Notes: a model not told the origin generated them from the sequence alone. DNA of 64,000 nucleotides from JBBSBL01 sp046330255 (GCA_046330255.1 JAXLTC010000001.1:1302001-1366000); one strand, 5' to 3'. Counted from the first letter of the stretch, positions 28,475 to 36,927 are shown. Translations and numbers: made by a program.

Positions 28475-29500
28475 ATGGCCGAAGCGGACGGCGTCGTACT
28501 CGTAACGGGCGGCACTGGCTTTCTCGGAGGGTGGTGCATCGCCGCGCTGCTGGAGCGCGGCCACGAGGTGCGAGCGACGGTGCGCGACCTCGGCCGCGAG
28601 CAGGCCGTGCGCGACGCGATCGGCGCGGCGGGCGTGGACGCCGGCTCGCGGCTGACCGTGCTTGGCGCCGACCTGGGCGCCGACGCCGGATGGGCCGAGG
28701 CGGCCGCCGGCGCCCGCCACGTGCTGCACGTCGCCTCGCCGTTCCCGCCCACCCAGCCGAAGGACCCCGACGAGTTGATCGTGCCGGCACGCGAAGGCGC
28801 ACGGCGCGTCCTGCGCGCCGCGCTGGACGCCGGCGCGGAGCGCGTGGTCATGACGTCGTCGATCGCCGCGATCCGCCCGAAGCGCACCTCCTCGGAGGCA
28901 GCCCCGTACACGGAGGCCGACTGGACCGACGGCGCCGACACCACCAAGACCCCCTACACGCGCTCCAAGACGCTCGCCGAGCGGGCCGCTTGGGACCTCG
29001 TGCGCGACGCGGGCGCGCAGGAGCGCCTGAGCGTCGTCAACCCGGGCGCGATCATCGGGCCGACGCTGAGCGACGACCACTCCTACTCGCTGCAGGCGAT
29101 CCAGCGCCTGCTCGGCGGCATGCCCGCGATCCCGAGGCTCGGCTTCACGTTCGTCGACGTCCGCGACGTGGCCGACCTGCACATCCGCGCGCTGACGCGG
29201 CCGGAGGCCGGCGGCGAGCGCTTCATCGCCGCCGACCGCTTCATGTGGATGGCCGACGTCGCGGCGGTCATCCGCGAGCGGCTGGGCGACGCCGCCCCGA
29301 AGGTCCCCAGGCGAGTCGCGCCGGACATCCTGATCCGCGCGATGGGACTCTTCGACGGAAGCGTGCGCTCGGTCATCTCCGACCTCGGCAAGCGCTCCTG
29401 GTTCTCGAGCGAGAAGGCGCGCTCCGAACTGGGCTGGACCCCACGCCCGCTCGAGGACTCGATCGCGGAGTGCGCGCGCAGCCTGGCGGGCGGCGGGTAG
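28475..29500 (+). CDS. Extended SDR: NAD(P)-dependent epimerase/dihydroflavonol-reductase-like
   Basis: A 341-residue extended SDR. The cofactor motif is LVTGGTGFLG (residues 9-18). Arg33 and Arg37 of 'VRATVRDLGRE' favour NADPH. The catalytic Ser is in VMTSSIAAI, and Tyr-x3-Lys is in PYTRSKTLAE. The layout, with 'VNPGAIIGPTLSDDHS' and 'FVDVRDVADLHIRAL', is that of dihydroflavonol-4-reductase-like and cinnamoyl-CoA-reductase-like enzymes, which in bacteria reduce various ketones and aldehydes. The specific substrate is unknown. Confidence 0.85.
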   Translation: MAEADGVVLVTGGTGFLGGWCIAALLERGHEVRATVRDLGREQAVRDAIGAAGVDAGSRLTVLGADLGADAGWAEAAAGARHVLHVASPFPPTQPKDPDELIVPAREGARRVLRAALDAGAERVVMTSSIAAIRPKRTSSEAAPYTEADWTDGADTTKTPYTRSKTLAERAAWDLVRDAGAQERLSVVNPGAIIGPTLSDDHSYSLQAIQRLLGGMPAIPRLGFTFVDVRDVADLHIRALTRPEAGGERFIAADRFMWMADVAAVIRERLGDAAPKVPRRVAPDILIRAMGLFDGSVRSVISDLGKRSWFSSEKARSELGWTPRPLEDSIAECARSLAGGG

Positions 29501-29667
29501 ACGGCGCACGTGCGGGCGCTCGCACGGCGCGCCAGGTCCGCGGTACCGCCGGCCACCAGGGCCAGCCGTCGGCGCCCCGCCGGCGCGAGGCGCTGGAGCC
29601 GACCGGGCGCAGAGCCGTCAACCGCGACGAACGCCCATCCGGACCAGCACGTCCTGTCGGGCGGCGC

Positions 29668-30636
29668 TCACCGCAGCCGCCTGCGTGACGGCCGCGCGAC
29701 GCCGCCGGCGACCTCGTCGCGGGGCTCCGAGCTGGGAAACGCGCAGAGGGCGAGCAACTCGTCTTCGAGCGAGAGGCTGCTGCCGACGACCTGCGGCCCG
29801 ACGAGGGTGTGGGCGTCGCCGAGCCCGGGGGTCCGGACAGGTCGGCGCGAGGCGGTCAGCGCCCGGGCGAGAAACGCCCCGGCGACCGTCGGGTCGGCGA
29901 CCTGTCCGCGCGCCCGGTGGGCGGACAGCGCGTCGAGCGCGTAGCCGCGGACCACGCGGTCGTGCAGCGCCGCGAAGACCTCCGGCCTGCTGACCACGTC
30001 CAGCGCGATCGGCGCGTCGCCGATGCAGGCGAGCGCCCCGACCTGGCCGGCCGCGGGCTCGATGTGGTCGGCGAGCGCACCGATCTCCCCCCGACGCTGC
30101 TCGAAGAGATCGCCGAACTTGGAGCTCTCCGAGGCAACGTCGAAGCGCGCGAGTCGCGAGCCGACCTCCCGCCAGATCTCGCTCTGGGCGGGTCGCCCGG
30201 CGAGCCCCCGCCCGGCATTGCTAAGGGCCGACTCACGCTTGAGTCGCCGCAGCGACGGATCGTCCGCATGCGGCGCAGGACGGAAGTGCTCACGGTGGCG
30301 GCTCCCGTCCCAGCGACCGGCCTCCACGCAGCTCACCGGGACCTCGACCTGCGCGCCGGCGGCGACCAGCACGTTGCTGTCCATCGTGCGGTCCTGCTGG
30401 GCGCCGAGCACCTGCTCACCTTCGTACAGCAGGAGCGCCCGGTCGGTCGGGTTGCCCACGAGCAGGTGATTGACGGACGCGCCGCGCTCGAGCTCCCTGA
30501 CGAACGCGCCGTGCTCGAGCGCGACCGAGAAGGCGCGGTAGTCGAGACCCGGCAGCGGCCCGAAGATGGGGAAGACGGCGAGCGGTCCGGCGAACTTCGG
30601 CTCGCCGATCGTGAGCGGGGCAGTGTCGGTGGTCAT
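29668..30636 (-). CDS. ARPP-1-like (DUF6569-type) domain protein
   Basis: From ATG 30636 the protein has 322 residues. The first part, 'FAGPLAVFPIFGPLPGLDYR', 'GASVNHLLVGNPTDRALLLY' and 'EGEQVLGAQQDRTMDSNVLV', looks like the ARPP-1 domain known from prokaryotic conflict-type and ADP-ribosylation-linked gene sets; this is from memory and not checked. 'VSCVEAGRWDG' follows. No signal or membrane segment is present. The role is unknown. It stands alone between a convergent reductase gene and a cupin gene, with no obvious partner nuclease or ADP-ribosyl gene beside it. Confidence 0.62.
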   Translation of the reverse strand: MTTDTAPLTIGEPKFAGPLAVFPIFGPLPGLDYRAFSVALEHGAFVRELERGASVNHLLVGNPTDRALLLYEGEQVLGAQQDRTMDSNVLVAAGAQVEVPVSCVEAGRWDGSRHREHFRPAPHADDPSLRRLKRESALSNAGRGLAGRPAQSEIWREVGSRLARFDVASESSKFGDLFEQRRGEIGALADHIEPAAGQVGALACIGDAPIALDVVSRPEVFAALHDRVVRGYALDALSAHRARGQVADPTVAGAFLARALTASRRPVRTPGLGDAHTLVGPQVVGSSLSLEDELLALCAFPSSEPRDEVAGGVARPSRRRLR

Positions 30637-30637
30637 G

Positions 30638-30661
30638 CGGGTGGGTCGCCGTGACCACCCG
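30638..30661. promoter_or_regulatory. Inverted repeat just upstream of the ARPP-1-like gene
   Basis: CGGGTGG (30638-30644) is mirrored by CCACCCG (30655-30661) with a 10-bp spacer. It lies directly before the start codon and could be an operator or form a 5' hairpin. Confidence 0.3.
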
Positions 30662-30758
30662 GCGTCTGACATCCGCACCGCGGCGTGCGGGCGACGCACG
30701 CCAATGGCGCCTGCGGGGCCCGGCGATCGCCCGCGCCGGACGCCGCCGGTGCGGCGGA

Positions 30759-31172
30759 TCAGCCGCCGGCGTCGGGCGCGGCGGAGTACTCCTCGTCGGT
30801 CACGTGGCGGCCCCAGGTCACCGAGGTACCGGAGTGGTCGAGCTGGTGCATCGCGACGTGCGCCATGAAGCGGGCAGGCGCGGCGCCGTGCCAGTGGTTC
30901 TCGCCCGGCTCGAAGTAGACGCGGTCGCCCGGGCGGATGACCTCCACGGGCCCGCCCTCACGCTGGCAGAGCCCGACGCCCTCCGTGACGAAGATCGTCT
31001 GGCCGTGCGGGTGCGTGTGCCAGGCGGTGCGCGCGCCCGGCGTGAAGTGCACGCAGGCCGCCGCGAACGTCGAGGTCCCCGCCGGTGCGGCCACGGCGTC
31101 GATGTAGACGTCGCCGGTGAACCAGTCGGCCGGGCCCTTCTGGGTGTCGATGCCGTTGCGGGTGATCTGCAT
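30759..31172 (-). CDS. Small cupin-domain protein
   Basis: A 137-residue single-domain cupin. The metal-binding motif 1 is 'ARTAWHTHPHGQTIFVTEG' (two or three His and Glu), and motif 2 is 'PGENHWHGAAPARFMAHVA'. Similar proteins include quercetin-dioxygenase-like cupins and carboxymuconolactone-associated cupins. The metal site is complete, so it may be an enzyme, but no substrate can be assigned. No signal peptide. The ATG at 31172 is about 70 bp from tRNA-Asp. Confidence 0.85.
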   Translation of the reverse strand: MQITRNGIDTQKGPADWFTGDVYIDAVAAPAGTSTFAAACVHFTPGARTAWHTHPHGQTIFVTEGVGLCQREGGPVEVIRPGDRVYFEPGENHWHGAAPARFMAHVAMHQLDHSGTSVTWGRHVTDEEYSAAPDAGG

Positions 31173-31239
31173 GAGATGTCTGCTCCGGCCACGGCGGCCT
31201 GGACCAGCGATGAGCCGAGCCGCCGCGAGGCCTCCGGAG

Positions 31240-31313
<74 letters not shown>

Positions 31314-31449
31314 TGGACGGGATGACCAGTATGGCAAGCGGGGCGCGGCCCGGCCCGCAACCTGTCGAGCATCCGCCGGAGCAGCGCAACTCGCGCGCCC
31401 CCGACGGTTTCCAACGGTCGCAAGCAAACCGATCGGGAGGACGAGCGGC

Positions 31450-32472
31450 ATGGATCGCAAGTTCCGAATCCCGGCGGTCCTGGTGGGGGTGGCGCTGTGC
31501 GCCGTCGCGCTGTCCGCGGCGGTGGCGATGGCTGCCGTCATCACGGGGACCGACCGGAGCGAGTACCTGCGGGGCACCAACGGCCCCGACACCATCAACG
31601 CGCGCGGGGGCAACGACCTCGTGCGGGCGCTCGCGGGCGCCGACGTCGTGCGGGCCGGATGGGGGCGCGACCGCGTCGACGCCGGCGCGGGCGACGACTA
31701 CGTCGAGGGCGGCCCCGGGCGCGACCGGATCGCCGGCCGCGACGGAGCCGACAGCCTCCACGGCGGCGATCAGGCCGACTGGATGGCGGGCGGAAAGGGC
31801 GACGACCGGATGACCGGCGACGCCGGGAACGACCGCATCCACGGCAACGACGGGAACGACCGCATCGAGGGCTACCGCGGCGCTGACCGCCTGTGGGGCA
31901 ACGCCGGCGACGACTACCTGCGCGGCGACGTGCCGGGCAACGGCATCGGCGGCGCGGACCTGCTCTTCGGCGGGCCCGGCAAGGACACGCTCGTGGGCGG
32001 CGACAGCGCCGACCGCCTCTACGGGGGCGACGGCGACGACACCAGCCACGGCAACCGTGGCCGCGACCGGATCGCCGGCGGCGCCGGCGACGACGTCTCC
32101 TACGGGGGCGACGGAAACGACACGGTCTACGCGAACACGGGCGTCGACGCCTCCTACGGGGGCGACGGGAACGACGATCTGTGGGCGATGGCTCGCGCCG
32201 ACGTCAGCGGCCCCGGCGACACCACCGCCGACTTCCTCGACGGCGGCAACGGGAACGACCGGTTCCACACGCGCGACGGCGAGGCGGACCGCATCCTCTG
32301 CGGCCCGGGTCGCGATGTCGTGCTCGCGGACATGGTCGACGTGATCGTCGACGCGACCCCGCAGCGGCCGAACGGCTCGTGCGAGCGCGTGGTGCGCCGC
32401 GAGCCCAAGCCGGCCGAGGACGCGGGCGAGAACGCCCAGCAGTCTCCGGCCGACCAGAACCAGCAGGGCTAG
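31450..32472 (+). CDS. Secreted RTX-like calcium-binding repeat protein
   Basis: A 340-residue exported protein (signal peptide residues 1-28, ending AVAMAAV). From about residue 30 to 275 it is built of nonapeptide-type repeats such as GGDGNDTVYAN, AGDDYVEGGPGRDR and GNAGDDYLRG, the parallel beta-roll that binds calcium outside the cell. A Cys-containing cap (RILCGPGRDVVLADMVD, NGSCERVVRRE) and a polar Gln-rich tail follow. There is no catalytic domain, so it is probably structural or adhesive. A GGGAGGA ribosome site precedes the ATG and a strong terminator follows. Confidence 0.88.
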   Translation: MDRKFRIPAVLVGVALCAVALSAAVAMAAVITGTDRSEYLRGTNGPDTINARGGNDLVRALAGADVVRAGWGRDRVDAGAGDDYVEGGPGRDRIAGRDGADSLHGGDQADWMAGGKGDDRMTGDAGNDRIHGNDGNDRIEGYRGADRLWGNAGDDYLRGDVPGNGIGGADLLFGGPGKDTLVGGDSADRLYGGDGDDTSHGNRGRDRIAGGAGDDVSYGGDGNDTVYANTGVDASYGGDGNDDLWAMARADVSGPGDTTADFLDGGNGNDRFHTRDGEADRILCGPGRDVVLADMVDVIVDATPQRPNGSCERVVRREPKPAEDAGENAQQSPADQNQQG

Positions 32473-32489
32473 CAGGCAGGGATCGGGCC

Positions 32490-32519
32490 ACGGGCGGGGC
32501 GCTCCGGCGCCCCGCCCGT
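32490..32519 (+). terminator. Strong hairpin terminator
   Basis: ACGGGCGGGGCGC (32490-32502), loop TCCG, GCGCCCCGCCCGT (32507-32519): a perfect 13-bp stem 18 bases after the RTX-like gene. Only two T residues follow. Confidence 0.75.
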
Positions 32520-32544
32520 TCGCTGCTCCGGCCCGTCGGCCGGT

Positions 32545-32550
32545 TACGCT
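32545..32550 (+). promoter_or_regulatory. -10-like element TACGCT, leaderless spacing
   Basis: TACGCT is 9 bp before the P450 GTG at 32560. Confidence 0.38.
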
Positions 32551-32559
32551 CAGGCGGCG

Positions 32560-33999
32560 GTGTCCGTGCAAGCGCCCCCGCCGGTCTCCTTCAGCCCCTG
32601 GCAGCGCATGCTGATGGAGCGCCGCGCCGAGCGCGCCCGCAGCGTCCCCTACCCGCCGGGGCACCTCGACTACAGCCTCGCCCGCACCCTGCGCTTCGCG
32701 CGGGCGCCGCTGCCCCATCTGCTGGATGCCTACGAGCGCTTCGGCCCGGTCTTCGCGCTGCGGATCATGCACGTGCCGATCGTCTTCATGCTCGGCCCGG
32801 CGGCCAACCACTACGTGCTGGTATCGCACGCCGAGAACTTCCTCTGGCGCGAGGGGAGCCTCGGCGACCTGATCCCGCTGCTGGGCGACGGCCTGCTGAC
32901 GACCGACGGCGCCTACCACCGCCGTGCGCGGCGGATCCTGCTGCCCGCGTTCCACCGCGACCGCGTGCTCGCCGCAACCGGGGTCATGATCGAGGAGGCG
33001 GAGCGCGCGGCCGAGGCGCTGCGGCCGGGCGAGCGCATCGACGTCCACCGCTGGACGCGCGAGCTCGCGCTGCGGGTCGCGTTGCGCGCGCTCTTCGGTG
33101 TCCGCCCCGAGGGGCGCGACTCCGAGGTGGCGGAGCAGTTCGAGCGCGCGCTGTCGTTCTACTCGCAGGACTACTTCCGCCAGCTCCTGCGCGGCCCTGG
33201 ATCACCCTTCGAGCGCCTGCTGCGCTCGCGCCGCCGCCTCGACGAGCTCCTCTACGCGGAGATCGCCAAGCGGCGCGCCGGCGGCGCCCACGAGGGCGAG
33301 GACCTGCTCGACCTGCTGCTCGCCGCGCGCGACGAGGACGGCCGCGGCTTCGGCGACCGCGAGCTCCGCGACCAGCTGATGACGCTGCTCTTCGCCGGCC
33401 ACGACACGACGACCTCGACGGTCACGTTCCTGCTCTACGAGCTGGCGCGCAACCCCGGCGCGCTGGAGCGGGTCTACGCGGAGCAGGACCGCGTCCTGGA
33501 CGGGCGCCCGCCGGACGGGGCCGACCTGCACGACGGCCTGCCGGAGCTCTCGATGGCGATCGACGAGACGCTGCGCCTCTACCCGCCGGCGTGGATCGGT
33601 CCGCGGCGCTCGGTGGAGCCGTTCGAGCTGGAGGGCGTGGCGGTGCCCGGCGGGGTGCCGGTCAACTACGTCTCGTGGGCCAGCCACCGGCTGCCCGAGG
33701 TCTTCCCCGAGCCGGACGCGTTCCGGCCGGAGCGCTTCGCGCCGGAGGTACGCGCCAGGCTGCCGAAGGGCGCCTACGTGCCGTTCGGCGGCGGCTCGCG
33801 CATGTGCCTCGGGATGCGCTTCGGCGAGCTCGAGGTGCGCGCGATCGCGACCGCGCTGCTGCGGCGCCGGCGCCTGGAGCTGGTCCCGGGCCGCGAGCTC
33901 TCGATCCGCCAGATGCCGACGCTCTCGCCGCGCGGCGGTCTGCCGATGACCGTGCGCCCGCGCGGGGTCGCGGAACTCGTCGCGGCCGCAGCGCGCTAG
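32560..33999 (+). CDS. Cytochrome P450 (second copy type)
   Basis: A 479-residue P450. The I-helix is LLFAGHDTTTSTVTFLLYEL, the ExxR motif is IDETLRLYPPAW, and the heme loop is FGGGSRMCLG with Cys416 as ligand. The N-terminal region reads 'RMLMERRAERARSVPYPPG' and lacks a membrane anchor. It differs clearly from the P450 at 12330, so the two are not a recent duplication. It resembles bacterial CYP102/CYP110-like fatty-acid or terpene hydroxylases, but the substrate is open. The start is GTG. Its 3' end overlaps the tail of a small gene on the other strand by 4 bp. Confidence 0.9.
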   Translation: MSVQAPPPVSFSPWQRMLMERRAERARSVPYPPGHLDYSLARTLRFARAPLPHLLDAYERFGPVFALRIMHVPIVFMLGPAANHYVLVSHAENFLWREGSLGDLIPLLGDGLLTTDGAYHRRARRILLPAFHRDRVLAATGVMIEEAERAAEALRPGERIDVHRWTRELALRVALRALFGVRPEGRDSEVAEQFERALSFYSQDYFRQLLRGPGSPFERLLRSRRRLDELLYAEIAKRRAGGAHEGEDLLDLLLAARDEDGRGFGDRELRDQLMTLLFAGHDTTTSTVTFLLYELARNPGALERVYAEQDRVLDGRPPDGADLHDGLPELSMAIDETLRLYPPAWIGPRRSVEPFELEGVAVPGGVPVNYVSWASHRLPEVFPEPDAFRPERFAPEVRARLPKGAYVPFGGGSRMCLGMRFGELEVRAIATALLRRRRLELVPGRELSIRQMPTLSPRGGLPMTVRPRGVAELVAAAAR

Positions 34000-34109
34000 A
34001 GCTGCAGCGCCGCGAGCGCGTACGTCGCGGCGACGAGCAGCGTCGCGACGGCCGCGACGGTCAGCGGGAACGGTGCGAACAGCGGGTGGCGTGTATCTCG
34101 GGGGTGCAT
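33996..34109 (-). CDS. 37-residue single-helix membrane microprotein
   Basis: ATG at 34109 opens a 37-residue frame (MHPRDTRHPLFAPFPLTVAA, then VATLLVAATYALAALQL). It has a basic N-terminus and one hydrophobic helix, the size and layout of small subunits in respiratory complexes. An AGGA lies about 11 bp before the ATG. The gene is 100 bp after the cytochrome c gene on the same strand and may be co-transcribed with it. Its stop overlaps the convergent P450 stop. No homology is recognised, so it could also be chance. Confidence 0.42.
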   Translation of the reverse strand: MHPRDTRHPLFAPFPLTVAAVATLLVAATYALAALQL

Positions 34110-34209
34110 CGTGCGCACATCCTGGCGCGCGTGGGTGAAGCGACTGCGAAGCCGCTCCAAAGGGCGTCTAAATCCGATCGGCGCCCCGCCGCGCGCGCCC
34201 GACCCGCCG

Positions 34210-34800
34210 CTACTTCCCGGCCGCGCCCGAGACGTAGGCCGCCAGCGCCTTGATCTGCGCCGGCGTCAGCCGTCCCTTGAACGCGGGCATCACGGCGCCC
34301 CCGTTGGTGACCTGCGTGACCACGATCGCGGTCGCGGGCTTGATCTGGTCGAGGTCGGGGCCCGTGGTGCCGCCGGCGCCGGCCGCCGCGAGCTTGTGGC
34401 AGCTCCCGCAGTTCTGGGTGAAGAGCTGCGCGGCCGGTGACTTCGCGCCGCCGGCGCCGCCACCGCCGCCCTGCGCGCCCCCGCCGCCCTGCGCGCCCCC
34501 GCCGGCCGCCGGAGGCTGGTTGACGGGCGGCGCGACGCCGAGCGCGAGCTTCGCGCGCGGGATGGACTCGTCGGGGTAGGTCGCCGAGAGGATCGCGGTG
34601 CCGATCGTCGCCACCACCAGCACGGCGCTGATCGTGATGACGCCTCGCTCGCCACCGAGCGAGGGCGGGAACCCGCCGCGCTTGATGCCGACGGCCGAGA
34701 CGAGCACCGCCCACAGCGCCAGCACCCCCGCGGCGACGTAGAAGGCGGTGTGCGAGAGGCTGGCGGCTGGCTGCGCCAGGGCGGCGGCGATCTCCCCCAT
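34210..34800 (-). CDS. Membrane-anchored cytochrome c
   Basis: From ATG 34800 the protein has 196 residues. Two N-terminal hydrophobic segments ('TAFYVAAGVLALWAVLVSAV' and 'GVITISAVLVVATIGTAIL') anchor it. A Gly/Ala/Gln-rich linker follows, then a class I cytochrome c domain with the heme site CGSCHK and the Met ligand in GAVMPAFKGRLTP. The ending 'AQIKALAAYVSGAAGK' is the usual last helix. It probably carries electrons in the respiratory chain or to an oxidase encoded elsewhere. The start at 34800 is supported by TAGGCT 10 bp upstream. Part of the linker is a recent 18-bp duplication. Confidence 0.87.
   Translation of the reverse strand: MGEIAAALAQPAASLSHTAFYVAAGVLALWAVLVSAVGIKRGGFPPSLGGERGVITISAVLVVATIGTAILSATYPDESIPRAKLALGVAPPVNQPPAAGGGAQGGGGAQGGGGGAGGAKSPAAQLFTQNCGSCHKLAAAGAGGTTGPDLDQIKPATAIVVTQVTNGGAVMPAFKGRLTPAQIKALAAYVSGAAGK
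34465..34500 (+). repeat. Two perfect 18-bp tandem repeats in the cytochrome c linker
   Basis: The unit GCCGCCCTGCGCGCCCCC occurs at 34465-34482 and again at 34483-34500. On the coding strand it repeats GGAQGG-type residues, so linker length may vary between strains. Confidence 0.8.
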
Positions 34801-34931
34801 TGGGCGCGCGAGCCTACCGAACGGCCCGGCCGGGCGCGACGCGCCCGGAGCGCGGGCCGGGCGGGCTAGGATCGGCCCGCCAGGGGAGCCCGCGCGGCGC
34901 CCGCGACGCGATCTCCGGAGGAGAAGACCAG

Positions 34932-35231
34932 ATGCAGACGAAGGCCGCCAGGCTCGCCCCGGTGCTGCCGCTCGCGGCGGCCCTCGCCGCCGGCTGCGGG
35001 ACCACCACCCTGGACACGGACGGCGCCGAGAAGCAGATCGCGGCCGGCATCGAGAAGCAGACCGGCGTGAAGCTCCGGAAGGTCGACTGCCCGAGCGACG
35101 TCGAGGCGAAGAAGGGCAAGACGTTCCACTGCACGCTGACCGCGCCGAACGGCCAGAAGATCGGCCTGACCGCGGTGCAGACCTCCGACGACGGGCGGTT
35201 CCGCTACACCGTGGACAGGGGCGCTCAGTAG
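34932..35231 (+). CDS. DUF4333-type lipoprotein
   Basis: A 99-residue lipoprotein. The lipobox ALAAGC places the mature protein on the outer face of the membrane. 'TDGAEKQIAAGIEKQTGVKL', 'VDCPSDVEAKKGKTFHCTLT' and 'DDGRFRYTVDRG' match the DUF4333 pattern with two conserved Cys, which probably form a disulfide. The function of this domain is unknown; it is common in actinobacteria. A GGAGGAGAA site precedes the ATG. The MFS reading frame begins right after it. Confidence 0.8.
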   Translation: MQTKAARLAPVLPLAAALAAGCGTTTLDTDGAEKQIAAGIEKQTGVKLRKVDCPSDVEAKKGKTFHCTLTAPNGQKIGLTAVQTSDDGRFRYTVDRGAQ

Positions 35232-35287
35232 GACCCGGGCGCGCTCCGCCCGCGCGCCCCGCCGCGCTCGGCGCGCGACGCAAGCGG

Positions 35288-36871
35288 CTGATCCTGGTCG
35301 CCTGCATCCTCGGGACGACGGTCTCGACCATCGACGCCACCGTCGTCAACGTCGCGCTGCCCGCCATCCGCCGCGACCTCGGCGGCGGCCTCGCCGGGCA
35401 GCAGTGGGTGGCGAACGCCTACCTGCTCACCCTCGGATCGCTCCTGCTCGTCGGCGGGTCGCTCGGCGACCTGTTCGGGGAGCGGCGGGTGTTCACGCTC
35501 GGCGTGGCGGGCTTCGGAGCCACCTCGATTCTCTGTGCGGCCGCGCCGACCGTCGGGGTGCTCGTCGCGGCGCGCGCGCTGCAGGGAGTGAGCGGGGCCC
35601 TGCTCATGCCCGCCGGGCTCGCGGTGATCGTCGCGACCTTCGCGCGGCAGGAACGCGGTCGCGCGATCGGGGCCTGGACGGCCTGGGGCGCCATCGGGAC
35701 GATGATCGGCCCGCTGCTCGGGGGCTGGATCATCGACAGCGCCTCCTGGCACTGGGTCTTCCTGATCAACGTGCCGCTGGTGCTGGCCACGCTGGCGCTG
35801 ATCCGCACCGCGATGCCCGCGGACCGGCCGCGCGCCGGCGGCGCGGCGCGCGTTGACTGGGTCGGCGGCGCGCTCTGCGCGGCCGGGCTCGCCGGGCTCA
35901 CGTTCGGCCTGATCGAGCAGCCGGTGCTGGGCTGGTCGGACCCCGGCGTGAGCGGTCCGCTGGCCGCGGGCGCGGCGCTGCTCGTCGCGTTCGTCGCACA
36001 CGAGCGGCGTACGGCCGCGCCGATGCTGCCGCTCGGTCTCTTCTCGCGACGCAACTTCGCGATCGGCAACGCCGAGACGCTGCTGATGTACGCCGGGCTG
36101 GGGCTCCTGCTCTTCTTCCTGGTGCTCTACCTCCAGCAGGTCGCCGGCTACAGCGCGGTCGCGGCGGGCTCCGCCACGATCCCGGTGACCGTGATCATGT
36201 TCCTGGCATCGCGGCGCTTCGGGGCGCTCGCGGACCGCCACGGGCCGCGGTTCTTCATGGGCGCCGGACCGCTTGTCGCCGCGAGCGGGCCCGCGATGCT
36301 GACCACGCTCGGCACGCACGTCGACTACCTCTCCGACCTGCTGCCCGCGCTGGTGCTGTTCGGTCTGGGGCTCTCGATGACGGTCGCGCCGCTCACCGCC
36401 ACCGTGCTCGCGGACGCCGACGAGCACAACGCCGGCATCGCCTCCGGGGTCAACAACGCGATCGCGCGCGTCGCGTCGCTGATCGGGATCGCCGCGGTCG
36501 GCGCGCTGGTGGCGGCGCAGTTCGCCGGGACGCTCGACGCGCGCGTGCGCGAGACGGCCCTCTCGTCCGCCGGGCGCCACGCCGTGGTCGAGTCCAAGGC
36601 CGCGCCGCTGGCCCCGCTCGACGCCGCCCGGGTGCCCGCTCCGGAGCGTCCGCGCCTGGAACGCGCCGTCGAGGCCGCGTCGGTCGACGCGTTCCACCTG
36701 GCGATGGGCGTCTCGGCCGCGCTGGTGGCGCTTGGCGGGACGCTTGCGGCCATCGGCATCGTCAACCCGCGCCGGCGCGTGGCCGCGGAGGACTGCTCCG
36801 GCGGCCAGCTCGCCGGGGCGCCGCTCGAGGCAGCGGACCGCGAGCCCGGGCGGGAGGCCGCGACGGCCTGA
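35288..36871 (+). CDS. MFS drug exporter, DHA2 (14-helix) type; start unclear
   Basis: The protein is a 14-helix drug:H+ antiporter. It begins RRKRLILVACILGTTVSTID and includes the DHA2 motif 'TTVSTIDATVVNVALPAI', motif A 'GGSLGDLFGERRVF', and motif C 'GAIGTMIGPLLGGWII'. These exporters remove toxic hydrophobic compounds. The frame is open upstream to 34748, but that part is a shadow of the neighbours, and no ATG, GTG or TTG occurs in frame between 34751 and the first helix. The start given is a CTG at 35288, chosen only because it sits just after the basic RRKR. The next GTG would remove the first helix. Confidence 0.72.
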   Translation: MILVACILGTTVSTIDATVVNVALPAIRRDLGGGLAGQQWVANAYLLTLGSLLLVGGSLGDLFGERRVFTLGVAGFGATSILCAAAPTVGVLVAARALQGVSGALLMPAGLAVIVATFARQERGRAIGAWTAWGAIGTMIGPLLGGWIIDSASWHWVFLINVPLVLATLALIRTAMPADRPRAGGAARVDWVGGALCAAGLAGLTFGLIEQPVLGWSDPGVSGPLAAGAALLVAFVAHERRTAAPMLPLGLFSRRNFAIGNAETLLMYAGLGLLLFFLVLYLQQVAGYSAVAAGSATIPVTVIMFLASRRFGALADRHGPRFFMGAGPLVAASGPAMLTTLGTHVDYLSDLLPALVLFGLGLSMTVAPLTATVLADADEHNAGIASGVNNAIARVASLIGIAAVGALVAAQFAGTLDARVRETALSSAGRHAVVESKAAPLAPLDAARVPAPERPRLERAVEAASVDAFHLAMGVSAALVALGGTLAAIGIVNPRRRVAAEDCSGGQLAGAPLEAADREPGREAATA

Positions 36872-36914
36872 GGCAAGGTCGGTTGCATCACGAATCCCAC
36901 CTCGGGCGCTGCGC

Positions 36915-36920
36915 TACGGT
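36915..36920 (+). promoter_or_regulatory. -10-like element TACGGT, leaderless spacing
   Basis: TACGGT is 7 bp before the GTG at 36928 of the HxlR gene and supports that start over the TTG at 36883. Confidence 0.42.
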
Positions 36921-36927
36921 ACGGGTC

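Noticed and set aside
29501..29667. A gene or clear terminator between the convergent reductase and ARPP-1-like genes
   Set aside because: Only a weak 6-bp stem (29509-29526) and no convincing reading frame are seen.
31450..32472. DNA-level tandem repeat or CRISPR-like array in the RTX gene
   Set aside because: The periodicity is that of protein nonapeptide repeats with varying codons; there are no identical repeats with unique spacers.
35200..35300. A programmed -1 frameshift joining the DUF4333 lipoprotein to the MFS exporter
   Set aside because: There is no slippery heptamer, and the basic RRKR before the first helix indicates an N-terminus inside the cell, which does not fit a lipoprotein domain outside.
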